Source of the DNA: Rhodoferax sp.
GTDB taxonomy: Bacteria > Pseudomonadota > Gammaproteobacteria > Burkholderiales > Burkholderiaceae_C
Reading direction: 5' to 3'
Assembly (NCBI RefSeq): GCF_025354435.1
Contig: NZ_JANXMU010000083.1
Span: 24,594-88,593, forward strand
Length of the DNA stretch: 64,000 nucleotides
A program made the translations under genes and the position numbers. The notes below the pieces were generated by a model. That model searched no databases, was not told where the DNA came from, and worked only from the letters and a program-made list of their open reading frames with translations. Below, one piece after another: positions 55,933 to 64,000 of this stretch. Positions within the stretch are counted from its first letter, which is position 1. Every line of letters begins with the position of its first letter.

Positions 55933-57690
55933 TCAGGCTCCGGTAGCGGGTACCAGCCGCGCTTGCACAAACGCAAACACATCCGCCACCGCCACCTTGG
56001 TGGCTGCGGCATCGCGGCGGTGCTGGTATTCGACCTGGCCGTCTTTGAGACCCTTGTCGCCCACGGTGATGCGGTGCGGCACACCAATCAGTTCCCAGTC
56101 GGCAAACATGGCACCGGGGCGCTCGCCACGGTCGTCCAGGATCACGTCCACGCCCGCGGCCAGCAATTGCGCGTACAGCGTGTCGGCAGCGGCCTTTACG
56201 TCGGGGCTGCGGTCCGGGCCAATGGGGCACACCACCACGGTGAACGGGGCCAGCGCGTCGGGCCAGATGATGCCGCGCGCGTCGTGGTTCTGCTCGATGG
56301 CCGCCGCAGGCAGGCGGGTGATGCCGATGCCGTAGCAGCCCATTTCCATGAACTGCGGCTTGCCGTTCACGTCCAGGAAGGTGGCGTTCATGGCCTGGCT
56401 GTACTTGGTACCCAGGTAGAACACATGGCCGATCTCAATGCCGCGCTCGATCGCCAGCACACCTTTGCCGTCGGGCGAAGGGTCGCCTTCGACGATGTTG
56501 CGCAGGTCGGCAATGGCATCGGGTTCGGGCAGGTCACGGCCCCAGTTCACACCGGTGTAGTGGTAATCGGCCTCGTTGGCACCACAGACCCAGTCGGCCA
56601 TCACGGCGACTTCGCGGTCGACCACCAGCTTGATGGGTAGCTTGGTGTTCAAAGGGCCCAGGTAGCCAGGCAGGCAGCCAAAGTGCGCGTCGATCTCGGG
56701 GATGGAGGCAAAGCGGAAGCCGTCGCCCAAGCCGGGCACCTTGGCGACCTTGATCTCGTTCATGGAATGGTCGCCACGCAGCAGCAGCAGCCACACCTGC
56801 ACCTTGACCACCGCGCCCTGGTCGTCGAGCTGCTCGGTGGCCAGCACCAGCGACTTGACGGAATTCTTCAGAGGAAGGCCCAGGTACTCGGCCACGGCAG
56901 CGCAGGTGCTCTTGTCGGGCGTGGAGGTCTTGGCCAGGGCCTGGCTGGGGTCGGGGCGCGCAGTCTGGGGGGCCAGGGCCTCGGCCTTTTCCATGTTGGC
57001 GGCGTAGTCGCTGGTGGGGCAGTAGACGATGGCGTCTTCGCCGGTGGCGGCAATCACCTGGAACTCTTCGCTCAGGTCGCCGCCAATCGCGCCGCTGTCG
57101 GCAGCCACGGCGCGGTAGGTCAGGCCGAAGCGGTCAAAAATCTTGCGGTAGGCCTGCGCCATGTTCTGGTAGCTGGCTTTGGCAGCATCCGGATCGCGGT
57201 CGAAGCTGTAGGCATCCTTCATGGTGAATTCGCGGCCACGCATCAAGCCAAAGCGGGGGCGGCGCTCGTCGCGGAACTTGGTCTGGATCTGGTACAGGTT
57301 TTTCGGCAACTGCTTGTAGCTGCGGAATTCTTGCCTAGCGATGTCAGTGACCACTTCTTCGCTGGTGGGCTGCATCACGTAGTCGCGCTCATGGCGGTCC
57401 TTGAAGCGCAGCATCTCGGGACCCATTTTCTCGAAGCGGCCGGTCTCTTGCCACAGCTCGGCGGGTTGCACCACAGGCATGGCCAGTTCGATGGCACCGG
57501 CGCGGTTCATCTCTTCACGCACGATGGCCTCGACCTTGCGGATCACCCGCAGGCCCATGGGCATGTAGCTGTAGATGCCAGCGCCCAGTTTTTTGACCAT
57601 GCCCGCCCGCGTCATGAGCTGGTGGCTGACCACCTCGGCATCGGATGGCGCTTCTTTGAGCGTGGAAATGAGGAACTGGGAGGCTTTCAT
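55933..57690 (-). CDS. proS: Prolyl-tRNA synthetase (bacterial type with editing insert)
   Basis: 585 residues. Class II motifs: ATP-binding [17 protein letters not shown] (motif 2), [14 protein letters not shown] (motif 3 region) and a YbaK-like editing insertion between them (about 225-400, [10 protein letters not shown]). C-terminal anticodon domain [12 protein letters not shown] 57690 is chosen since TTG 57696 has no support. Followed on the same strand by a transglycosylase gene. Confidence 0.97.
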   Translation of the reverse strand: MKASQFLISTLKEAPSDAEVVSHQLMTRAGMVKKLGAGIYSYMPMGLRVIRKVEAIVREEMNRAGAIELAMPVVQPAELWQETGRFEKMGPEMLRFKDRHERDYVMQPTSEEVVTDIARQEFRSYKQLPKNLYQIQTKFRDERRPRFGLMRGREFTMKDAYSFDRDPDAAKASYQNMAQAYRKIFDRFGLTYRAVAADSGAIGGDLSEEFQVIAATGEDAIVYCPTSDYAANMEKAEALAPQTARPDPSQALAKTSTPDKSTCAAVAEYLGLPLKNSVKSLVLATEQLDDQGAVVKVQVWLLLLRGDHSMNEIKVAKVPGLGDGFRFASIPEIDAHFGCLPGYLGPLNTKLPIKLVVDREVAVMADWVCGANEADYHYTGVNWGRDLPEPDAIADLRNIVEGDPSPDGKGVLAIERGIEIGHVFYLGTKYSQAMNATFLDVNGKPQFMEMGCYGIGITRLPAAAIEQNHDARGIIWPDALAPFTVVVCPIGPDRSPDVKAAADTLYAQLLAAGVDVILDDRGERPGAMFADWELIGVPHRITVGDKGLKDGQVEYQHRRDAAATKVAVADVFAFVQARLVPATGA

Positions 57691-57793
57691 GGGCAAGTTT
57701 CAGGGCTAATGGTGTCGGGAAAACAGGCTGCATCGCTTGATACACAGGCATCGCTGTGCATAATGGATACAGTTTAAAAATTGGGGTTTGATT

Positions 57794-58423
57794 ATGCTTG
57801 ACCGCGAAGGCTTTAGGCCTAACGTCGGCATCATCCTGCTCAACCAGAGAAATCAGGTATTTTGGGGCAAACGCATACGTACCCATTCTTGGCAGTTTCC
57901 GCAAGGTGGCATTGACCGGGGTGAAACCCCCGAGCAGGCCATGTTCCGCGAACTGCATGAGGAAGTAGGTCTACATCCTGAGCATGTACGCGTTGTGGCC
58001 CGCACCCGTGACTGGTTGCGCTACGAGGTGCCGGACCGCTTCATCCGCCGGGATGCACGCGGCCACTACAAAGGCCAGAAGCAAATCTGGTATTTACTGC
58101 AACTGGTCGGCCACGACTGGGATCTAAATCTGCGCGCCACCACCCACCCGGAGTTTGATGCCTGGCGGTGGAACGACTACTGGGTGCCGCTGGACGTGGT
58201 GGTGGAATTCAAGCGCGGCGTGTACGAGATGGCGCTGACCGAGCTGTCGCGCTTTCTGCCACGCTGCGACTACCGCAACCGCTTCTTGCGCAGCAATATG
58301 CGGGGCCGTGAAGGCGAGCATCCCGACGGGTGTTTTGAAGAGGCGCAAGGCGCACATTTTGAGCTGCCACCGGGTGCCACCTTTGACCCGGACCCGCAGC
58401 TCAGCCACCCGGCAATTCCGTAA
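57794..58423 (+). CDS. rppH: RNA pyrophosphohydrolase RppH
   Basis: NUDIX enzyme that removes the 5' pyrophosphate of mRNA to start decay; 209 residues. [19 protein letters not shown]-terminus, NUDIX box [20 protein letters not shown] and [18 protein letters not shown] are hallmarks. The C-terminal ~40 residues are an extension. Divergent from proS. Confidence 0.97.
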   Translation: MLDREGFRPNVGIILLNQRNQVFWGKRIRTHSWQFPQGGIDRGETPEQAMFRELHEEVGLHPEHVRVVARTRDWLRYEVPDRFIRRDARGHYKGQKQIWYLLQLVGHDWDLNLRATTHPEFDAWRWNDYWVPLDVVVEFKRGVYEMALTELSRFLPRCDYRNRFLRSNMRGREGEHPDGCFEEAQGAHFELPPGATFDPDPQLSHPAIP

Positions 58424-58426
58424 GGC

Positions 58427-59590
58427 TTACCGCGACAGCACCAGGTTGTCGCGGTGCACCATCTCGGCTTCAGCCACATAGCCCAGCAGGCTCTCGATTT
58501 CGCTCGAGGGCTTGCGGCAAATCAAGCGCGCTTCTGCACTGGCGTAGTTGGCTAGACCCCGGCCAAAAGCTACGCCGTGGCTATCGCGGATGGCGATCAC
58601 GTCACCACGCGAGAAATCGCCCTCCACCTGCGTCATGCCGATGGGCAGCAAGCTTTTGCCTCCATCGCGCACCTTGGCGGCGGCACCGGCATCCACCGTG
58701 ACAGCGCCGCGCATCTGCAGATGGTCGGCCATCCACTGTTTGCGGGCCTGGGTTTTTTGGGTTTGCGCTACCAGCAAGGTGCCAATGGCTTCGCCGCGCG
58801 ATAGGCGTACCAGTACGTCGGGTTCGCGGCCCCAGGCAATCACGGTAGAGGCACCCGAACCGGCCGCCCGCTTGGCCGCCAGAATCTTGGTAATCATGCC
58901 GCCACGTCCCAGGCTGGAGCCCGCACCGCCCGCCATGGCCTCCAGCGCCGGGTCACCGGCATGGGCTTCGTGGACGAAGGTGGCGGTGGCATCTTTGCGC
59001 GGGTCGGCGGTGAACAGGCCTTTTTGGTCGGTCAGAATCACCAGCGCATCGGCCTCGACCAGGTTGGCCACCAGCGCGCCCAGGGTGTCGTTGTCGCCAA
59101 ACTTGATTTCGTCGTTAACGACCGTATCGTTCTCGTTGATGACCGGCACCACACCGTGCTGCAGCAGAGTCAGCAAGGTGGAGCGGGCATTGAGGTAGCG
59201 CTCGCGGTCGGCCAGGTCGGCGTGGGTCAGCAGCACCTGGGCGCTGCCCAGGCCGTTTTCGCGCAGTTTGGTTTCGTACATCTGCGCCAGGCCCATCTGA
59301 CCCACTGCTGCTGCTGCCTGCAATTCATGCACAGCGCGGGGCCGGGTGGTCCAGCCCAGGCGCTTCATGCCCTCGGCAATGGCCCCGCTGGAGACCATGA
59401 TGACCTCGCGCGGGCGCACCGACTGGCCTGCATTCTCCAGGCCTTTGACCAGCACGGCCAGCTGGCGACACCATTCGCCTATGGCCTGTTCGTCCAGTCC
59501 CCGGCCTTCGTTGGTGACCAAGCTGGAGCCCACCTTGACCACGATGCGCCGGGCATCGCGCAATACCGTTGAAGCAAAAATAGATGTCAT
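58427..59590 (-). CDS. proB: Glutamate 5-kinase
   Basis: First step of proline synthesis, 387 residues. Amino-acid-kinase domain ([47 protein letters not shown]) plus a C-terminal PUA domain ([20 protein letters not shown]). A dispersed repeat begins at the start codon (copy 8), in the gap to obg; transcription may still continue from obg. Confidence 0.97.
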   Translation of the reverse strand: MTSIFASTVLRDARRIVVKVGSSLVTNEGRGLDEQAIGEWCRQLAVLVKGLENAGQSVRPREVIMVSSGAIAEGMKRLGWTTRPRAVHELQAAAAVGQMGLAQMYETKLRENGLGSAQVLLTHADLADRERYLNARSTLLTLLQHGVVPVINENDTVVNDEIKFGDNDTLGALVANLVEADALVILTDQKGLFTADPRKDATATFVHEAHAGDPALEAMAGGAGSSLGRGGMITKILAAKRAAGSGASTVIAWGREPDVLVRLSRGEAIGTLLVAQTQKTQARKQWMADHLQMRGAVTVDAGAAAKVRDGGKSLLPIGMTQVEGDFSRGDVIAIRDSHGVAFGRGLANYASAEARLICRKPSSEIESLLGYVAEAEMVHRDNLVLSR

Positions 59591-59630
59591 TTAGGCCTGT
59601 AGCGCATATGAAATATGCGCCAATAGCTAT
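59588..59630 (-). repeat. Dispersed 43-nt palindromic repeat, copy 8 (touches proB start)
   Basis: Minus strand: ATAGCT, 21 nt, GCTACAGGCCTAAATG; centre GCGCATATTTCATATGCGC is a perfect palindrome. The last three bases are the ATG of proB, so the repeat lies over the translation start region. Confidence 0.85.
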
Positions 59631-59641
59631 GAATTTAGGAG

Positions 59642-60757
<1,116 letters not shown>

Positions 60758-60837
60758 CTAGAAATACGATTCCCGGGCGGCATCGCCTGCAAGCCCAAAA
60801 TCAAATTTCCAGAAGCCTCTTGGGTGTCCCTAAAACA

Positions 60838-60865
60838 CCGAAGCCCCGACGAGGCGGGGCTTCGG
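60838..60865. terminator. Terminator hairpin between rpmA and obg
   Basis: CCGAAGCCCCG, 6-nt loop, CGGGGCTTCGG; on the minus strand it is followed by TGTTTTA. It should reduce read-through from rpmA into obg. Confidence 0.85.
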
Positions 60866-60895
60866 GGGGATCCAAGCGATCTATCTAACCAGGGC

Positions 60896-61156
60896 TTAGG
60901 CCGCAGGTGTGACGAGAACTTGGTGCTTGTTCATCGAACCCTTGATAGCGAAGGACACGTGGCCCGCTACCAAAGCGAACAAGGTGTGGTCCTTGCCAAT
61001 ACCGACATTGGTGCCGGGATGGAACTTGGTACCACGTTGGCGAACGATGATCGCGCCTGCGCTCACCAGTTCACCGCCGAACTTCTTCACACCCAGCATC
61101 TTAGGGTTTGAATCACGTCCATTTCGCGTAGAGCCGCCGCCTTTTTTCTGTGCCAT
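60896..61156 (-). CDS. rpmA: 50S ribosomal protein L27
   Basis: 86 residues, complete: [36 protein letters not shown] and [13 protein letters not shown]. No cleaved N-terminal extension. 12 bases after rplU. Confidence 0.98.
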   Translation of the reverse strand: MAQKKGGGSTRNGRDSNPKMLGVKKFGGELVSAGAIIVRQRGTKFHPGTNVGIGKDHTLFALVAGHVSFAIKGSMNKHQVLVTPAA

Positions 61157-61168
61157 GACCTGTGCCCG

Positions 61169-61480
61169 TTATGCTGCAATCACGCCGATTTGCAGTTCGG
61201 TGAACTGCTGGCGGTGACCTTGGCGTTTCATGTAGTGCTTACGACGGCGCATTTTGAAAATGCCCACTTTGTCGTGCTTGCCGTGAGCCACTACCGTGAC
61301 CGTAACCGTTGCGCCGGAAACCAAGGGCGTGCCAACCTTGATCTCGCTGCCGTTGCCGACTGCCAGAACCTGATCAAACACAATCTCTTGGCCTACGTCC
61401 GCAGCAATCTGTTCTACTTTAATTTTTTCACCAGAAGCAACACGATACTGTTTGCCTCCGGTTTTTATGACCGCGTACAT
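61169..61480 (-). CDS. rplU: 50S ribosomal protein L21
   Basis: 103 residues: [39 protein letters not shown] at the C-terminal signature. ATG 61480 matches the family start; the five-codon extension upstream does not. Divergent from the polyprenyl synthase. Confidence 0.98.
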   Translation of the reverse strand: MYAVIKTGGKQYRVASGEKIKVEQIAADVGQEIVFDQVLAVGNGSEIKVGTPLVSGATVTVTVVAHGKHDKVGIFKMRRRKHYMKRQGHRQQFTELQIGVIAA

Positions 61481-61627
61481 ACTTGACCTCTTCACTAAAT
61501 CTGCAGACGGATTTCCACAGAGCCTTAGATTCTAGCATTGTCTTGCGCATACCACTAATCACAGTAGTTTGGTGGGCAATTTGCGGCTACGAACTTCCTA
61601 TAATTGCGTAACTAACCGTTTTTTATT

Positions 61628-62611
61628 TTGTCCGTCAATTCTTCCCGCACCGCTGCCGCCCTCGCCCTCATTGCCGATGACATGCGCGAGGTAGATCTTG
61701 TCATTGCACAACGCCTGGCCTCTGGCGTACCACTGGTGGGCACCGTATCGCAGTACATCATTTCCGCAGGCGGCAAACGCCTGCGGCCGGCGATTTTGCT
61801 GCTGATGTGCGGTGCTTTGGGCTACACCGATGCGCAGCGTTTCAACATGGCGGCCGTGGTGGAGTTCATCCACACCGCCACCCTGCTGCACGACGACGTG
61901 GTCGACGAATCCACCCTGCGCCGGGGTCGCCCCACCGCCAACGAGACCTTTGGTAACCCAGCCAGCGTGCTGGTGGGCGACTTTTTGTATTCACGCGCAT
62001 TCCAGATGATGGTCGATGCCAAAGACATGCGCATCATGCAAATTTTGGCCGATGCCACCAACGTGATCGCCGAGGGCGAGGTGATGCAACTGGTCAACAT
62101 GCACGACGCATCGCTCGATGAGGCCGCTTACCTGCGCGTGATCCGCTCCAAAACCGCCAAGTTGTTTGAAGCCAGCGCCCGGCTAGCCGCCATCCTGTCG
62201 CATGGTTCGCCCGAAGTAGAAGCAGCCTGTGCCGCCTACGGCCAAGCGCTGGGTACGGCTTTCCAGGTGATTGACGACGTGCTCGACTACGACGGTGATG
62301 CAACGGAGATGGGCAAAAACCTGGGCGATGACCTGCGCGAAGGCAAAGCCACCCTACCCCTGATCGCCGCCATGCGCCTCGGCAGCGCAGAACAATGCAC
62401 GTTGATCCGCAGCGCCATTGAAACCGGTGAAACCGAGCGCTTGGACGAGATCATTGCGATTGTCAAAAGTACCGGCGCGCTGGATGTCACCCGCCAAGCC
62501 GCCGCAGCCGAAGCGCAGCGCGCGATAGAGGCCACAAAACACTTCCAGCCCAATGCCTATACCGATGGCTTGCTACAATTAGCCGCGCAATTATTGGAAC
62601 GCCGTTCGTAA
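61628..62611 (+). CDS. ispB: Polyprenyl (octaprenyl) diphosphate synthase
   Basis: Makes the quinone side chain by trans-prenyl chain elongation. 327 residues from TTG 61628; that start lacks a clear ribosome-binding site, and ATG 61682 is an alternative. First Asp-rich motif LLHDDVVDES, second IDDVLDYDG, plus GGKRLRP and EGEVMQL. Chain length (C40 presumed) comes from family context only. A tRNA-Pro gene follows within 15 bases. Confidence 0.94.
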   Translation: MSVNSSRTAAALALIADDMREVDLVIAQRLASGVPLVGTVSQYIISAGGKRLRPAILLLMCGALGYTDAQRFNMAAVVEFIHTATLLHDDVVDESTLRRGRPTANETFGNPASVLVGDFLYSRAFQMMVDAKDMRIMQILADATNVIAEGEVMQLVNMHDASLDEAAYLRVIRSKTAKLFEASARLAAILSHGSPEVEAACAAYGQALGTAFQVIDDVLDYDGDATEMGKNLGDDLREGKATLPLIAAMRLGSAEQCTLIRSAIETGETERLDEIIAIVKSTGALDVTRQAAAAEAQRAIEATKHFQPNAYTDGLLQLAAQLLERRS

Positions 62612-62625
62612 ACGAATGGTTCCCG

Positions 62626-62702
62626 CGGGGTGTAGCTTAGTCAGGTAAAGCGCTACGTTCGGGACGTAGAGACCGCACATTCGAATCGTGTCACCCCGAC
62701 CA
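62626..62702 (+). tRNA. tRNA-Pro, anticodon CGG
   Basis: Acceptor CGGGGTG pairs with CACCCCG; D arm GCTTAGTCAGGTAAAGC; anticodon stem CTACG/CGTAG around loop TTCGGGA (CGG at 62660-62662); T arm GCACATTCGAATCGTGT; discriminator A and encoded CCA. A recombinase gene downstream suggests its 3' half is an attachment site. Confidence 0.95.
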
Positions 62703-62857
62703 AAAATCCTTATAAATCAAGCACTTACAGATGCACTGCACACTCGATTTTTGAGGAAAATCCCAAACTGTGCCAAATCGGGCCGGTTTACCCGCATGAG
62801 TTGGGTCGACGGATAAATAACGATAGCTACAGAAGACTCCACAACACGGAGTCCTTC

Positions 62858-63877
62858 ATGGCATCTATCGAAAACCGCTCGCGCTACACCGTCACCGTCA
62901 AAAATCGGGACGACCTCACCCAAGAATTTCCGTTCAACAAATCTAAGACCATCCAAGCCCACATCGCGAAACTGCGCGAGCAAGGTTTCAAACCCAAACT
63001 GTCCCAAGCAGAAAACCTCTTTCTGGTGCGCATCCGTCAAAAGGGCTACGACGAAGACCAGGTGATGCGTACCTCGCGTGAAGAAGCGGACGCTTACATC
63101 AAAAAAATCGAAGAAGAACGACACCGGGGCCTGTTCATCGATTACACAGCCGCCCACAAAACCAGCTTCGCCACCTTGTTGGTTCGCTACCTGGAGGAAG
63201 AAGTCCCAAAACTCAAAAGCAGCCGCTACCTGACGACCATCAAGGTCGAAGGCTGGCTTGAGGACAGCGGTCCCGAGGGCGTAAAAATGCTGGGGGCCTA
63301 CCGGGAAGGCTTGGAGGCAAAGAACGTCACCAGACGTCCGGCCAAACACAAGATGCGCGAAGTATCGACCTGCCTAGCGTGGCTTCACAAGCGTTTGTCA
63401 GAAGTCACAACATCCGATATTGAAGATTACATCGCTGAGCGTTTGCTGAGCGTGATGCCAGCCACCGTAGACCGCGAATTCGACATCCTGCGGGCCATTT
63501 TTACCGTACTCACCAAGATATGGGACATCAACCTTGCCAAAAATCCCCTGGACGCAGCGCGACGCCCCCAGTATTTCAATGAACGGGATCGGCGTATCCC
63601 CCCCGAGGAAGAACGGCGGCTCATAGACGCCTTAGCCGCCATTGACCGCGAGCGCGCGGTCCAATTCGCACTAATCAGCCTGGTCGACAGCGCAGTGCAA
63701 GAAGTGGAGTTCACCAGCACGAGTGCCAGGAAGAAAGTTCGCGCAAGCGAAGCTAAACGCCTGCGTGCCAGAGCAGAACAAGAATGTGAACCGGTTCCCC
63801 TGCTGGAAACTTTTGCACATTTTCAGTTGATGACCGCTGCGCGCCGAAGTGAATCCTTGAACTTAAGGCAATGCTGA
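62858..63877 (+). pseudogene. Truncated tyrosine recombinase (phage/island integrase)
   Basis: 339 residues from ATG 62858 (GGAG six bases upstream): N-terminal and SAM-like DNA-binding regions (CLAWLHKRLSEVTTSDIED, FDILRAIFTVLTKIWDINLA) and the first catalytic-box Arg in LMTAARRSESLNL, then stop after RQC. The HxxR box and nucleophile Tyr are missing. Similarity breaks near 63868 and is not recovered in another frame within the window, so it was probably interrupted by an insertion or deletion. The gene lies just after tRNA-Pro, pointing to island integration there. Confidence 0.85.
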
Positions 63878-64000
63878 ACAAGGCCATTCAAAATGGCTCT
63901 TCCGGGGTACTGATAACAAGAATGCGCCGAATCCGGCCAAAACGAGTCGTTTTCTAACCCCTTGGGGCTAGGTTCGCGGGCCTTTGGGCCCACTTTGCGC
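63878..64000. other. Sequence beyond the integrase break
   Basis: Not recognised. A short open stretch in another frame (MLNKAIQNGSSGVLITRMRR) and two small palindromes (CCCCTTGGGG, GGGCCTTTGGGCCC) are visible. GGCAATGCTGAACAAGG near the break could be an insertion-sequence end, which I cannot verify here. Confidence 0.3.

Overview
The window is a GC-rich chromosomal segment that fits a betaproteobacterium of the Comamonadaceae (Rhodoferax-like). That placement is an inference from protein signatures and gene order: ribD-ribBX-ribH-nusB, obg-rpmA-rplU beside a polyprenyl synthase, glnA with ntrB-ntrC, ybgC-tolQRA and a minor-pilin/pilY1 operon. No rRNA, CRISPR array or complete mobile element is visible.

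Layout. 1-19,700 is an accessory stress and signalling stretch: the 3' part of a large-subunit catalase, a chloroperoxidase-like hydrolase, a diguanylate cyclase, a decayed CheB-CheR-PAS hybrid sensor followed by a decayed PAS gene, a Crp/Fnr regulator, an 8.3-kb cyclic beta-glucan synthase preceded by a tightly linked small membrane protein, then a ferritin-like protein, a BON lipoprotein, CsbD and exonuclease III. 19,700-27,800 holds a GGDEF-EAL protein and the nitrogen locus (glnA, a DUF4124 gene, ntrB, ntrC), with a sigma-54 promoter and NtrC-type sites upstream of glnA. 27,800-33,200 is a minus-strand series: CinA-like, EI24 membrane protein, sterol-desaturase family, polysaccharide deacetylase, YncE-like propeller and RsuA-like pseudouridine synthase. 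33,300-38,800 holds a hypothetical gene, a DegQ/HtrA protease, a lytic transglycosylase with a long leader, and glyA (behind a probable ZTP riboswitch) followed by nrdR. 38,900-46,720 is a noticeably AT-richer operon of minor pilins and PilY1. 46,730-55,200 runs ribD, ribBX, ribH, nusB, aminotransferase, ybgC, tolQ, tolR, tolA, FAH-family, NUDIX. 55,300-62,600 holds a second transglycosylase with proS, rppH, proB, obg, rpmA, rplU and a polyprenyl diphosphate synthase. The window ends with tRNA-Pro(CGG) and a truncated tyrosine recombinase, the likely edge of an integrated island.

The most unusual signal is a dispersed 43-nt palindromic repeat with a fixed geometry (ATAGCT, 21 nt, then GCTAGAGGCC-ATTTG or a close variant). 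Ten full-length copies are visible. Seven are essentially intergenic, although one supplies a stop codon and one touches a start codon. Three lie inside reading frames (deacetylase signal peptide, rsuA-like gene, ribD) without breaking them. Partial copies occur inside ntrC and possibly glyA. The central stem shows compensatory changes between copies. A second theme is decay: the CheB-CheR-PAS gene and its neighbour carry several independent lesions while keeping catalytic motifs.
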